Assembly (NCBI GenBank): GCA_036345935.2
Contig: JADWOT020001242.1
Location: 38,020 to 102,019, forward strand
Length of the DNA stretch: 64,000 bases
Reading direction: 5' to 3'
Source: Taenia hydatigena
Taxonomy: Eukaryota > Platyhelminthes > Cestoda > Cyclophyllidea > Taeniidae
Shown: in pieces, positions 10,770-24,760 of the stretch
Layout of the letters: every line of letters starts with the position of its first letter
How positions within the stretch are numbered: the first letter of the stretch is position 1
Notes under the pieces: generated by a model
The model's input: only the letters and a program-made list of their open reading frames with translations
Told to the model about the DNA's origin: nothing
The model's database searches: none
Made by a program: the position numbers and the translations under genes

Positions 10770-13755
10770 AAAGTCACACTTTACAACACTTGCACATACA
10801 GTACAAAAACAGCAAACGATAAGCTCAAGCTAGCCTTTGATTTCAAGTAGTGTTTCGGGAAAGCCGGCTAACTTAGAATTGTAAATCAAAATATTTTTTT
10901 TCGCATAGCTGAATCACACTGTAACTGTTCTGCTAATACTTTAAATTTATGGTGCTTACTACTTTCTTGAGTCTAAAAACGCATAGTTAAAGGTAGACTA
11001 TTTTATATAATAATTTACATCGGTGTTAATATGTACATGTATATCAGTTTTATCCGCAAAATTCGACGCTTGCAATTCTTTGACTAAAAAAAGAAATTAA
11101 AAATAGCCCGTTAATCTGTCCTAATATTATTTTAGAATGAAATAAACTAATTGCGTTTACTTCTTAAGTGGGACTCTTTTGAGGCGGCTAGCTTAAAATT
11201 CGCATTCGTGTGGATTCGCAGATGCGTTTGCGTGAGTTTGCGACTTATTTTGAGAGGCCTTGTTTGCGTAAATTTTGGAAAATCTCAATGAGCTTTTGGC
11301 TGTACTTGGTATGAACAACGTTTTGAACCAATAATTCTGCAGAAGTGTGTTCCTGGAGGGGTATCAAATTCCGAGAACGGAGGTATCACCTAACAGCACC
11401 GAATGTGTCCCACCTTCAATGTTACGCTACACATTTCTCAAGTACGGATGGATTACGGTTAGCCGGATTTCGGTGCGTTTTTCTGCATCGGTGGACTTGG
11501 TGTGCGTCTCTTGTACACTGAGTTTCTTCCAGTTTGTCGAAACGTAAAGTGTTCAACGACTTCATGCTCCATTTGCCTCTGCATATTCTTACCTACGCAG
11601 CTTATGCGACACGAAGTTGTGCGATTTGAGGATTCTTTTGTGCGTGCTAAAAGTCATCTGGTAGTCGATGGTATTGAGTGTAGTTCCGTTATCTGGAGCA
11701 AGTGGTTGGGCTTGTCTTTGCATGTTTGCGATGCAGCAGTAGATTTCAGACTGGTAATCATTTTCAGATCTTAACTGCTCTGTCACTAGTTGTCGTGGTG
11801 CCGCATCATTGACAGGAGTTTAACCTTTCGCTTTTGGGCCCGTATTTCCTCCACTAGTCATGGACACGTGTGATGGCTCGCACATTGCCCCATTTCATAC
11901 GGAATTTGCTTACACCATAGGAGATGGGGGTGGCTGACGACGCAGTACTCTTGCTGGGGAGTGCATGGAGGACGGTACTGGACAAAGCAGAGACGGCTAT
12001 GTAATTCACCCGTGGTTTGTTAGATGGCGGATTTTAGTGATGGAGCCATCTATTTGCCTCGTCGTTATACCTTAATGGAGTGGGTAGTTGATATGTTAAA
12101 TACGTGTATGTATTCTATCAGAGAATGACGTCTCTCCGTCTCCGAGAGGAGAAAAATTGAGGGCGCCGTAGCGCGTATGCATGAATTGGTGATGGATATG
12201 TTCCATTGCGCAACCGCGGCCTATTTTCATGATCAAATGACAGCTGCGGCATGTTTTACCTCAGCAGATGTGGAAGTGTTTTGATTTTGTTGGGTCGCAG
12301 TTTACTGACGCGAGTGGAGTGCACTTCGAAGTAGAGTCTCCATTTGGTGCTCCAATCCTACTGCTAAGTGTGCCGCGAATAGTCAAAAGTGGGATGCTAC
12401 TACTTAGCCTTGAAAATAGCTTTAAAATGTGGTGAACGCGTATCTTGTAGGTGGTCGGATGGGCATGAGGAGGAAGGGTTGTGTTTAAGGAGAAGAAAAC
12501 AAGGTATTCCCAATTATTTTGCATAGGGGCGTGTTTGGCAAGAAGGCGTCATGTTGTCTGTTCAGCACGCGGTATCTTTGAATGGATATGACGGTTAGCA
12601 CTACGATTAAGCAACTACGTGAATTTGAACAGCATGATGAACGAAATGGTCAGATGAGATGGAGGTTTTGGTAGGCGGCCATATCGTTGAATGAATTCAA
12701 GTAACATCTATTAGTGTGCTTGAAGGCCCTTGCATCGTGTCTTCGCCTTGTCGACAGATTAGTGAAGTCTCCTTCTAGTTGTTCACTTTTGTCTTTAAAC
12801 ATAGCAGGGTCGTTTGATACACGTTACAATGCAAGTGGATTAAAGAATCGCCAGATAAGAAGTATTCTGAGAAGCTTTTTCATGAGACTGGACTCACATC
12901 AAGTAAAGTAGGCACTGGCTATGAAATTGGTAGCTGCCTTCTGGGTTCTAGGAACTTATATTGTTAAGGTAGATGGATTATCTAAAAAAATTTTCACATT
13001 CTCATAATGGTTAAGTATTGGGCGAATTATTTTAAAGATAAATACATGCCATTGAATTATTTTATGAGCTGAAGGCATGCAAAGGAAGTCTACGTAATGT
13101 TATTGCTTGTAAAGTTTGCCGCAAAGTAATGCGTTTAAATTGGATGAAAGCGAATCCATGTTGTTTCTTCGTTACTTTATAATGAAGAACTTTGTCCCTA
13201 AATATGAGGACTTCGGCGACCTTGGGAATATCATAATGTCACGCTGATAGGACGCAATTGCGAAGCAAGTGGGGGCAATAGAAAGAAAACTATGCATATA
13301 TGGAGTGGGAGCCGAATAGGTTCAAAAATAAGAATTCTAAAGCACAATGTTGAAACCTTTGCTAAATAATATTCGGAAAGCAGTTGAGTAGTTATGGCGT
13401 GGATAGAAACTGTGAGGTGCAGTGGAGAAAGAGAAATGCAGAAAATAAGTGTGGTAGTTTAAAAAATGCGGCAAGGATATGAAGGAATAGGGGATGAATA
13501 TTTAAAATACTAACAAAAAGAGGTTGCTTTAGACTAGCATTTGGAAGGAATAGAGTGACTACAAATGAGGAATAAACGTGCACATTTGCAGGAAAATGAG
13601 ATTGACATAGAGACTTCTTTACAAGGGGAAGGAGAACGACGAAAAGTTCATTGTTATGGGTGATTTGATGGGCTTAAAAGGAGAAAGAAAAGGAAATGAG
13701 AAAGAGGAAGAGAATATTATCCGCATAACCTTATGTTACAAAGACAGCTGTAGCC
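10770..13755. other. No supported feature; G/T-biased + strand
   Basis: From about 11160 to 12900 the + strand is noticeably richer in G and T than A and C. The short frames at 11347, 11502 and 12524 (- strand) have no splice support or recognisable motifs. Purine-rich from 13270 to 13720. Confidence 0.4.
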
Positions 13756-13759
13756 TTCC

Positions 13760-13802
13760 GAGTCCTTCTTGAAAGCAAAAGAAGGCACAATACCAGCGTA
13801 AT
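13760..13802 (+). repeat. S-family fragment
   Basis: Only the first ~40 bases of the family are recognisable (CTTGAAAGCAAAAGAAGGCA). The rest has decayed or was never inserted. Confidence 0.45.
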
Positions 13803-16800
13803 GCTTATATTTTGCACTGAATGCAGCCGCATTTACCAGCACTGACTAATAAGTTTATTAAGCGCGGTTTTGATGCGATTGGTGTTGTGACGCAATCTGT
13901 GCCTGTGATCACTAAGAAATAGGAAGCTATGTGAAGATTGCATGTACATTCCGAGATTCGATTTGTTAAATAACCTTTTCACTTGCAGTGTGCTGCTTTT
14001 TGAATAAGCAAGGTTCATTGTAAGCATTAAGCAACGCTAATCAACAGATTACGAGCATATGTGGCGTTGGCACATTCCAGGATTATCTTCTGTTCAAGGC
14101 GTTTCACATTTCATTTCCTCAAATGTGACCAGTCTGGTGCTACAGCTCCTAGAATGCTGTTTTTACTGACGAGATACAAGGCCTTTCCATTATCGCCACT
14201 GTACTGCCTTTAGAAGGCATTGACAATGGTTTCGCATTTATCTAACAATCCTGTTCATAAATCTTGTCTCTTTTGTTGCTACCAGAAGAACGCCGGTAAG
14301 AATTTTACTTCTTTTCGAACGTAAAAATTTTTTTGCATAACTGTGGTCCTTACGAACGCATCGCCATATACAACGCTGTGCAAATTCCCTTACCCGTATT
14401 GTACTAGAGAATTAGAGTGCTGTTGTCCCGCATACCAACATTCCAAGTTTTCTGTCTTTGTTTATAGCTAGATTAGTGTCTAATGATCCACTATTGAAAC
14501 CTGTCCATATTAGATTGTGTCGAATGCCCTAACATTGGATGCATAAAGACTCATCACATCTCATGCAAAGCCTGGCATTCGTGTAAGTGATGGCTTGTTC
14601 CTAATATTCGTTGTCCCTATGAGGCCACATTGGTCACAGTTGCCTTTTTAGTGGCAGCGTTCTGTACAGTTAGTTAGACGCTTAATTAAAAGTCGAGAAA
14701 GCCTGAAACCAACACAGATCAAGGAGCTTACGCTGACCCTTTTTGCGTTTCATTATGTTCCATCCAATTTTTAGTGCTGTCCAACTCCTTGCTTGTTTTG
14801 TGCGGTCTTTAGCAGATTTCATCCATCTGTAGAGAAATCAACATTTTTTTTCGAACTGAAGGTAAGGTTTGTAGACTATGCAAAGTTAATTAATTTATCG
14901 TCTCGCTGCCCGCTTCGCCGCTTTTATATGCTAGTATTCTGACCATTTGTTTGGCATGGAAAACCAATTCTCCCAAGCAAAAAGGCTGGCAAACTGTCTA
15001 TGAGACGAAATGAAAACATCCGCTTTGTCGCTCCTAGGTTTAGCATCCTAAGGTCGATAAAAGACCGCAGCAGAAATGGATTTTCTGCAGCTGTGGCGAT
15101 CTCGAAACCTTGTTTTTAATTGTCCACATGATCAGATGGTTTAATTCTTTCAGCATGTGAGACAGAATTTGTCAAAGTGATTGTCAAGTGAGTCCATATT
15201 AGCCGGATTCGAGCTGTATTGTAAAAAAGGTTAGTGTGTTCCCAAGCCGCGCCAGTTGAAGAACTAAATTCAACACTTGGATGCCTTCATTAACTTTTCG
15301 CCTTTCGTTTTCCCAAAACGAGTAAATTAAACAATGAGACATTCCTTATTTGAAATAATCGAACGGGTGCAGTGTTCATGGCTAAACTAGCTCAGAGCAC
15401 GCGGTCTCTTAACAAATAGAAACTCCATTCGACTTGCCTCTTTCATGAAAAGACCTGCCGCCCAGAACACCGCCACAAGTTCTAGCTCCCATGGAACAAG
15501 TTGCATTCTAGTCGATTGAAGTCATCTCAGCCTGAAGTAGCCTGATCCGAAATGCACACCTTGTACTTGATTAGTCGCTGCTCATCACAACTAGATGAGA
15601 TGGAATTCAAGATACTAGTGCAATGAAGGTCTGTTGATGATGGCACGTGCGGATGCCAAACATAAGGTAAGCTCTAAGAATCGTGACGGCAAAGAATTCA
15701 AAGAAGTGGCAGGCGAGATATATCGCCCCTACAAAGTGCTAGAAATTGAATAAAATTGGATGAAGGCATGACAGTGTGTTGTGGTGAGATTTATTCATCT
15801 TCGCATTAGCTCACGATGAAAAACAGTGGTAGTTGACCCTTTATCTGCTAAAAGTCGTGAAGGTTATGTCTCTTATCAGTAGCATCATGATTAGGCGATG
15901 AAAGAAGACGCCCTGCTCTGTCATTCCTGCACCACATTGTGCCATTTAACATCAGGTTACGTTGCACCGAGGGAGTCTGTTCCACTATGCACAGCTACGC
16001 TCGACCACATTTTTTTAAACTACAGGCAAAAATAAACCTGTGGAAACAGCACGTCCGATCCTGACTCGACCAGGTTGAATCAGCAAGCATCAATCCCAAC
16101 AGGTTTTTATTTTATCACACGGCTTTGGAGTTCTACCCATTCATCTGCATGCCACTCATTCACCACCAGAGATTAAGCACATTGACTTACCTCCTCTTTG
16201 ACGCCCCATCGTGCGAGCAAGGAGAATTAAAATACCAAACCTACTCAGTCTAGCACAGAGCTTACTTTTGCCTACCTACTAAAGTGTCTCTAGGTGTGCT
16301 CTTGCTGCTCGCCGACCTCTAGTCATCCTTCTTCCACCGCATCTTTTACACTGTAAATAATCAAAGATCATCTAAGATGTGCAACCTTGTCTTCATTGTT
16401 CTCTTAAATGCAGAAGCCATTTGGCAGAAAGAGTTCCGTAGGACAAGGTAAGCGTTTGAAATATCACTAGGTTTGTGTGTATTTGTCGGATTATTCCATT
16501 ATTGTGAGATAAACTAAAATACCTATTGCATACTTAATGCTTATATGCATTAAGTGGTTTCGCGTAAGGAAAGCAAGTATACAGAGACACTACTAAAATT
16601 TGCCCACTGCCACACCCTAGAGGCCAACTCATCCACGCACCCAATTATCAGTCATCGACGGTAAAGTTTTACACAATTCCCTTCACAAGAATGCCAAAAG
16701 GCAAGGCTTAATTTAAGGGAAATCTCTATCAAATTATACAGAAATGCTATAGGGTGTGAAATATGCGGAAGATGATTGGTTCCTAACTGCGGAAACATCA

Positions 16801-17499
16801 AGGACCTCTGTGATGACCAATCCTGCAGTTCACTCCGGGTCTTGGGTGTAATTTCGATTCTAGAGGTAAACAAAGGAGGACAGTGAGATTTCATTAGAGG
16901 GAAAAGGAGAGGCGAAAAAAGATTGTACTTGTCCACTATGGCTAAGCCTAGGGAAGGAACGAATTGAGACTCAATTTTGGCTACTGTAACATTTTATGTA
17001 TTGGTCATAAAACGCTGAAAAGTAAACAAGAGACGTATACAACTGCTGAGGTGCCTATCTAATTGCTACGTCAGCCGTGCTTCAGTAGGTGCTGACGCCG
17101 CATACCCGCTTTTGCACGTTGCATCGAGCTTAGGGATCCATTTGCTGCGCCTCATGCTTCTAGACTCATGTCAAACAATCTTAATGCTCCTCTTGCACCG
17201 CTTTCACATGCACCCAAATAGGCGGCTGTAGAATAGCTGTTACAGCACAAATGCGTGACATGAGTTTGTATGAGCTAAAGCCATGCACTCCTGCAATGTG
17301 AGTCGCGATGGGATCTAAAATTGTGCTGAAGTGCAGTGCTTAGCGGAAATGGTTAGTAAAATCAATGTCGGCAAAGTTTAACGAAGATGGCAGTTAAGCC
17401 AGAGGGGACACAAACTTCGACCAAATACGGGAATGATAGGACTGTATGACAACGTGCGTTAAGTGTGCAAAAGCGCTGCCTAGAGAGAGTGGTTTGCCG
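13803..17499. other. No supported feature
   Basis: AT-rich, no open frame above 94 codons. The one at 16936-16652 (- strand) has no motif or splice support. No tandem repeats noticed. Confidence 0.45.
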
Positions 17500-17990
17500 A
17501 GAAACACTTACGATTGAAAGGTGCCTATGGGACACCACGTCAAAGATTGACTGCGGTGCAGTAGTTCATGAAGACGGCAAATATGCAGGCGCTGGAATGG
17601 GGTCTTTAAAGTGTATCGGAGCCAAACGGCAGGGCTGCGATGCTGCTGCAATGTGTGTGAACAAACACACGACTTCTCTGTTGGCTTCTTTTTGGTCATT
17701 CCTCGAGCCGATAACCATAACGTAACGCTGAAAAGGTACTCTGAGGACATTTTGACGTTCCTTAGTTAGCAACAAGTCCCTTCGAATTCCCACACCCCAT
17801 AGCATGATTGTATGATTTGATAGATTTCCGAATGTATAAGCCGTTCTTTTTAACAGTCATGCGGGTGTCATAATAGAGTTGGCAGCTTCAACAGCAATTG
17901 TTGTCAAATTGCGCGAGTGAGTAAGGAAGAGAGAAGGGTGGCGCTCAAATGCTTGTCCTTCTTGCAATGCTACAAGAATGATAAATGAGA
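17500..17990 (+). repeat. F-family repeat, copy 1
   Basis: Shares with 45140-45620 the block GCAGTAGTTCAT then GGCAAATATGCAGGCGCT, the phrase GACTTCTCTG, a region around GTTACCAACGA-like sequence, and a closing GAGTGAGTAAGGAAGAGAG-like segment, in the same order and orientation. The overlapping open frames here on both strands are chance frames within the repeat. Confidence 0.6.
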
Positions 17991-18639
17991 CAAAATTTTG
18001 ATGCAAGGAATGCCGCAATTAATTGCAAAGTCAGAAAAGCTGCTATGTTATAATTCTGATAAATTCTGAACCCAAATGGGCAGAATATTCCACCGCTCCA
18101 TATGCTCGTGTCATTTTAATTTGTTCTGCCATAATAGGCCCCTTTGCTATCAGCTAAGTCCAATTCGTATCATATAATGCGAGAAACGGTACAACAATCA
18201 TCGACAGACTGAACGACTAAACATAAAATTTGAAATTTGAGATGCATCAAAGAGACAGTACTCAGCTGTGTTTTATATCAAAATCACCAAAATTATATTG
18301 TGATACTCACTAAATTGCGCTTTACTGATGACCTGTCCTTCACTAAATCAAAAGAAACCTTGCATCGAATATTTTTTGCAGGCAATGATCCCAGTCAGTG
18401 GTCAAAATCAATATAAATTATTTGTTTAATATGGTAATAAACGTGATAGGAAACTCTTTTGTAGTTAAATCCTCTTCTCTTATTGCCTTAAAGACTTCTG
18501 AGTAAGACCCTGTAGCTGTTGAATAACTTAAATTACTGCTTACGTATGAGGCAATCCACTGCGTATTAAGAAAATAATTTTTAGAATAAATGCTGACTGC
18601 AAATTTATGCATGAGAGGCTAGATAAGAATTCATAAAAC

Positions 18640-19310
18640 CCAATTCGTTCATACCTGAGTTATATGCGAGGCAACGCCAAAGGCGGAATTCTGCTTCCGA
18701 TTCGATCGCTAAAGAGGCCATTCTTAGCAAATTATGCTCTAGTCAAACGCGTTGCATTCTTGCAAATTCATGTTTTACAAAGTCATTCTCACCAGGTACT
18801 TCCCATTAATTAAGATAAGACTACGAAAAATGTTGCCTATTTTTGCAAAAAGCATGGCATTTTAGTGCGAAAACGGATCTAGTTTACCAACAGGACGGGA
18901 TGCAGTTACCGCTAGTGACCTTGAAAATAATGAGCGAATTACACGAATAAAATACCTGTTAAGTTTGCAAAACATGCGGTCGGCAGTTAGTTTGTGTCTT
19001 GAAAAAACACAAAGCGCAAATTTGTTTATTTTTGCATTCGAACAATACGCGGTGCATTTTATTTAACATAGGGGAGTCAATAATTATGCTGCATAAGCCC
19101 TACTAGAACAAAATCTATCACGAATCATAAGCATGTGCTCACAGTTAGCAAAGAATGCTTTGTTTTTATTTGACATATTTATGTCTCAAAATAAGATGCT
19201 ACAACAACGTCTCGTATGCATCAGTATCAAATATCACCCCTTTTCAAAATCTAGAACTGGGCCTTCCCAGCTCCACCACAGGCATAGCCCACAATATTGA
19301 TCGTTTCAAA
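18640..19310 (+). repeat. E-family repeat, solitary copy
   Basis: ACCTGAGTTATATGCGAGG at the start, GCAGTTACCGCTAGTGACC at about 18903, ATACGCGGTGCATTTTATTT at about 19045, ending near GGCATAGCCCACAATATTG (compare GGCATAGCTCATATTATTC at about 1961). Similarity stops within about 30 bases after that. Confidence 0.65.
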
Positions 19311-19759
19311 GTGGTATGTCAAATACTAGACACTGCTTGGAACAAAGCTGCGCCCATCGCATGGCATGATAGGTGAAAGCGAGTTTTGTTTCACCCAATT
19401 CAAACATTTTAAACATAGCTGCGGTGCTTATCAATGAGGCAAAATCTTGTGCTTTCTGCTGACGCGCAGGCGTTGAATACATATGCTCCTCAAGAAGAGG
19501 CATGTGTCCGCTTAGTTTATGCATAACAGATATTTTCACAAGTTGATTGAGATCCAAGGAATTATCTGTTTTACATCTTTCTCTCCGTGTGAGCGGCTGT
19601 GTATTTGCAGTCACATTGGCAGACAGAATTTTGACAATTTCTGCTTCCTCTCTTGCGTTTGCCCAAAGGCAAGGTTTTCAAATTATTGGGAAAGTGTGCA
19701 CAGTGTGTATGGCAAGCACAACATACAGCTTACCAAATATTCATCGCCAGTCTAATTAG

Positions 19760-22385
19760 AAACCTCAACATATGTAGTGTTGTGCTTCGAATTCTTACAG
19801 CCTGTCACCTGCCGGCTGATTGACAAATAGGTTTAACAGCTTTAATTTCTTCTTAAATAATGTTTGAAGTCAACTCATGGAATCCATTTTTAAAGTGTAA
19901 TGCCTTAAAGAGTAAGCCTAAGTGCGAATGAGAAACCGGTGTAGAGAGTGGAATTAATGTGCTACTATTGAAGTAGTTGAGTAAACCATTACTAGAGCTC
20001 GTCTCATCATCAAGGGATGAAATGGATATTCACCTTATTCGGTCACACAATGCTATCTGATAGTATCTTATATTAGCTAGAGACAGAAGTGCGAAGATTG
20101 CAGAGGTGTCACCAATGAGCATGGATCCCCTCTATGTTAGACATTTGCCTTCGATACCCGCAGCATAAATCACCAGGCTTATTTGCCATTCCCTTTTTGC
20201 CGCACCTGTTTAGTTTTCTCTAACCCACCTTTACAAAAGCAATTGTGGTTGGGTTTATATTAGAGGGTGGTGTAGGCTTCTGTATAGTCTTTCCTTAGAC
20301 CTAATAATCAAATGATGTAGGGCCGTGGCCTCCAATAACTAAAAATTGGCAATACGTGGACGCCCTCGTTGCAGATGAGCTGTCTTCTTCCAAGGATTAT
20401 TACTCAATCCACAAGCTTCGTGCAGCCAGAGGCTATATTCAAGCGTGGCAATTCGGCGAGACATCAAATAACCATTACTACCCACTATTTGTGCAATTTT
20501 TTGCATTAGGGCATGTATGGCTATGCAGCCAATCTCCCTCTCCTACCAGCAGAGGCCCAATGCTTCTTTTTAATAACTAAATGACTTCTTAACCCGCCAA
20601 GCGGAAGTAGTGGGACCGAACCCTCAATGGAAATGGATTTTGCCACCAGGGCTTCCTACTGGCTTCAGGTAGTAGAATAGGTTCCCACTCGTGTTTGTCC
20701 ACTTCTGTCGTTATTCAGTATGCACTACCTTTACGTAGGATTCGATTTCTTAATCCATTGTACATTAGTTTTGATTCAATGCATCGCTTTACGCAGACAA
20801 AGCCTAAAACTCGAGTATCCCTACTTTCGACCTAAATCGTTAGCATTCTGAGCAATGCTGTTTTAATAAAATTGACACCAATCATTCTATTTTATGCCGA
20901 CTATTCAAAACTGAACAAGGCGACTTCCTTCATAACCACCACCAGGCTTCTTGAAATTGATACCACCTTGATGCGAATGACTCTGTAGCACAATGTATAT
21001 TTGAAGTCGAGACGTATTATTTCAATGCAACAAGTAATGACAAATTAGAGCGATGGGTGTATTTAAAGGGGCTCAGTAACACCTAACCTTGGTCATTATG
21101 GTCCACACAATCAATCCACGAAAGTCATTTACTTCAGTGTCATTTTGACCCAGTTGTTACAAACTTGCTGCAAATGCAAAAGACCAGATCTCACAGGAGA
21201 GGAGAGCCATGTCTCAGTGAAGTAAAGAAGCAATCAAACAAAAATGTAATGTAATTAGAAGTACAAATGCGACTTAGCCATTTCCTCTACCAAGCCTCCG
21301 TTTGCACTGATGCAGGTGCTCTCTGCCTAAAACAACGGCTTTAAAATCGTAGAAAAGTACAGCACCACGCCAATCTTTGAGGACCTCTAACGGTGTCGGC
21401 ACAGATTCATTAGCCAGCACCGACCACCAAAATATACTTCAGCAGCAGTACTGCGTCGGCAGGGCAGCACAACCCTCCACAGACTGGAAGATAAGAAGGG
21501 CTAGTACACAATTTCAGGTGCCTATTCGTTGTATCCACTTTTCGCAGTACTACCCACAGTTCCCATCCATCCACTCATCTATTCAATCACTCCCCACCAC
21601 ATAAGTGAACAAATCGAACTCGGAAAATCTCATGCTTAAAAAAGCAGGATGGATGTAAAACAACAGTCCAATCATTGTGCAGTTATAAAATAATCTAACC
21701 ATTTTAATTTGAGAATTGGAACTTAATCAAACAGTAGCATGGACTGCGCATCAAGGCCTCGTTCAAAGCAAAATTTTGACTGCTTTGGCTTGCATTTGCT
21801 CATTTGGTGCCCATTGGAGTTGCTGAAGATGCATTTAGCTCGTCAATGGAGAAGCAAACACTTAGTAGTCTATCCGGGCACAGCTGCTGCAATTATCATT
21901 ACCACCACAGCCACAGATAATAGAAAGGACCTTAAAAAAGACAGTTATTTATTTCTTACCTAAAAGGGGTTCATTGGGATGGTTGAGATGCAAAACATCG
22001 AAAGAACTAGCAAATTAATGCCCGCTCCTGTGTGAACAAAGTATGAAGCAATATCGAAGGGCATTTTGTTATCCATTATCCATTAGTCTTATCAAGTTTA
22101 AGTTCTAGACCATCTGTAATAATGAGTAATGTCAAATCTTTACAATGTAGTCGACTTTCTAATCACGACAACGATTTGCCACCATGAATGCCAAATATGA
22201 CACATTAGAATGAGACAAAAAGTGTTCTAGTGGGTGAGGTCACTTTTGTGCCATTTTATGGAAATAGCCTGCTTAAATTGTTTGAAAAGCTTCTGCACTG
22301 GAGTGTCGTAGACGTTTGAGCAGCAACAACAGCACATTTAAATGAGACAGCGTTGACTCCACTTCTCATGACCGGTGATCAGGTA
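19760..22385. other. No supported feature
   Basis: Frames at 20356, 21377 and 21739 are short and without recognisable motifs. Nothing repeated elsewhere was found. Confidence 0.4.
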
Positions 22386-22535
22386 TTAGATGAGTTCGCA
22401 ATGTACTCTTGTGTGAACCGGTACTACAAACACCAATCCACCATCACGGCACGAACGCGATAGTATCGTAGGAAACAGCGATGTAGCGCCCATACTGGCA
22501 AATCCATTTTCTGCGGCGACTGCTAGTCCCATATT
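22386..22535 (-). CDS. Alternative candidate terminal exon
   Basis: After the acceptor CTATACTGTTTTGCAG the frame reads TANMGLAVAAENGFASMG, then LSRSCRDGGLVFVVPVHT, and ends at TAA. It starts in phase 0 and so would need a different upstream exon from 22745-22957. No family recognised. Confidence 0.2.
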   Translation of the reverse strand, partial: NMGLAVAAENGFASMGATSLFPTILSRSCRDGGLVFVVPVHTRVHCELI

Positions 22536-22606
22536 AGCTGTCTGCAAAACAGTATAGCTCTTGTCAATTAACACTTAATTATACACTTTTGACCAGATAA
22601 TCTGTC

Positions 22607-22659
22607 TCAGTCAGAAGTCTGCTGCCACACACAACCATTGCTATCACCAGCTTCGTTGC
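22607..22659 (-). CDS. Candidate terminal exon following 22745-22957
   Basis: The acceptor CCATTTTCACACAG|GC is strong. Joined to the upstream exon, the split codon becomes AGC and the frame adds about 17 residues (NEAGDSNGCVWQQTSD) before TGA at 22609-22607. A competing downstream exon at 22535-22386 also has a good acceptor (TACTGTTTTGCAG) and is open to a stop, but its phase does not fit the 22745 donor. Confidence 0.25.
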
Positions 22660-22744
22660 CTGTGTGAAAATGGAATAAATTAAATAAGGTAAGCAGGGAA
22701 AAATTTTGATTCGTCTAACTTTGTGTCTAAGAGAACGGGCTTAC

Positions 22745-22957
22745 TGGTTTGTTTCTCCTCTGACGCGTCACAAAATCTTTTTGCTCCTCCACCGAAGACC
22801 GCATCTCGTGTCATTAACGTCTGTTGATTTGCGCCAGACTCGCAAAAGGCGGCAAGGATAGAGGCCCTGCAAATCGAATCAGTTCTGGACCACTGCGGAT
22901 AAGAAACAGCGCATCTACACGCGCGAGCCCTCTCAGCTTTCTTTTCCAACAGGGACT
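22745..22957 (-). CDS. Candidate internal exon, unknown protein
   Basis: The acceptor reads CTGATATTTGCAG|AGTCCC and the donor ACCA|GTAAGC. Length is 213 bases (71 codons), and the whole exon is open in one frame. Residues include SLLEKKAERAR, a Cys-containing CRCAVSYPQWSR, ASILAAFCESG and CDASEEKQT. An 85-base intron to 22660 would join it in phase to the terminal exon at 22607-22659; introns of that size are common in tapeworms. No family recognised. The composition is less AT-rich than the flanks, which supports coding, but one good exon-like frame is also expected by chance in 64 kb. Confidence 0.3.
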
Positions 22958-23479
22958 CTGCAAATATCAGGTACATTTAAACCTTGACATTTTATAATGA
23001 AAATTGCATCAGGCACCTAAGAAGTGTAGCAAGCCACTGGCATACTTAGTCTAAGCAAATTTGGGATCGAAATGAACAAGAAAAAGCGTATCTGCAGTCC
23101 CAAGCTTTCTGAGCCTGTTTTGCCAAAAAGGCCTCCTAAACATAGCCGCAACTAAACTGTAAGACAATTACGAATGCTGCCACAAGCGCTCACAAAAGAA
23201 ATAAATAAATGACTACCAAGAGTAGGCAATTCTATATCAAAACAGGCTAAAATAACGTCTCCACAGACCTTAGATCTCTAAGCTCTGGTTGTGAATAAAG
23301 GCTCGTAAAACATCAGGCACGGCAAAACTAGATTCAATTGCTGCTAAAACTGCAAGTGCAAGCAAGAAGAACCAAGCAAATGCACCAAAGATTAAGCAAA
23401 TATAGATTAAAGCAGAAATACCAACAAAAACATGTTAAATATAAAAAAAAGTATCCAAGGTCCAATTTTCATTAAACAT

Positions 23480-24760
23480 TTTTGAAAAAATATAACAGAG
23501 TGAACCGATCTAGATGGGCTGTTTTCAATTCCTTTAAAAGCATAAGCTCGAAACGCAACATTAAATTGACATCAAGACGGAATCGAAAAACAGTTAACGA
23601 GAGCGCAGCGATATATCCTAGCCACTTTAAGTTAATTTTCCTACAGGAAATTCGAATAACTTCGACCGATACTAAAGCGACATTACTTTAATCGAGAAAA
23701 GATTACAATGCACAAAAGGCCGCATATTCCCTAACCTAATTAGGGTTTAATAAAAGGTGATCAAATAGGCCGCCACTACATGAAAAGACCAATTTCGGTT
23801 ACTTTACTAGCGTAAACTCAACGCGCATCGCATGGGACGAGAACATCAGGAAACAGTAACAGTAGACGAGAGGTCGCGGAATGCCTTTTCTGACCGAGGC
23901 TAAAATCAAACGCAAAGAGTTTTATATTAGAGATAAAACCCGGCTATTTCTATTTCTACTCCTAAGATGAAATTTAAATGCGTCGAATGAAACCCAAGCG
24001 GCATTACTCAACTCGCGATAATCTGAAAACAATAACAGTAGACGAGAGTACGCAGATGTCTTTTTCTAAAAATGACTGAATCAAAAGGAATGAAATCAGG
24101 CGCAGAGATATGACCCAAATATTTTTGATACCTTTCCTAAATAAATTTGATGTGGGTCGAGATATATCATGTCGTCATCGCTTAACCCGAGAACATTGCA
24201 TATAATTTTACAAGACAAGAGGCTGCGGAATTCATATTTTGGTCAAGATTAATTCAGAAATCATGCCCTGGAGAGCAGTGACTTTAGCCGACTACCTTCG
24301 ATTCCTTTTCCAAACTAATCTCAGCACGCTTAGGCCGAAACTTAGCGGTCATTGGTTAAATCGAGAACTTCAGAATATAGTTACACTAGACGAGAGACCA
24401 AAAAATTAAAATTGATGGGTTGCGACGCAGCAGCACAATACAAGTGATTCAGTTCCACTCGTAACTAACCTCGATATGAGCCGAGCAGAACTAAGTCGTC
24501 ACTGTATAACTTGAGAATGCCATGAAACAGTTACAAAAGGCAAAAGGCCATGGAGTACCTTTTCTGGATAAGGCTGAATCAAGGCAATTACATTGAGCTT
24601 AGCGATTTAGCACGATTATTTTCCGTTTCCTTGGAAACGTAAATCAAACACACTCTTACTCAAATCAGTTCGCTGCTGATTAGCATCAAAAGCAGTTGCA
24701 GAAGGCTGAAAGCCTCGAAATTTCTAATCTGAAGAAAACTGACACAAAGTGAGTGAAGTA
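23480..24760. repeat. Satellite-like tandem array, period about 150-176 bp
   Basis: The motif GAGAAC...CAGT-ACAGTAGACGAGAG recurs, diverged, at about 23572, 23690, 23835, 24010, 24186, 24358, 24509 and 24655. Best matches are 23835 and 24010 (both contain AACAGTAGACGAGAG). Each unit then has CCTTTTCTGACC-like and GCTGAATCAAAAGG-like phrases, and many contain a GTCGTCAC/GCGGTCATT-like phrase near the end. Spacing is regular at 172-176 in the middle and shorter at the edges. Confidence 0.7.
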
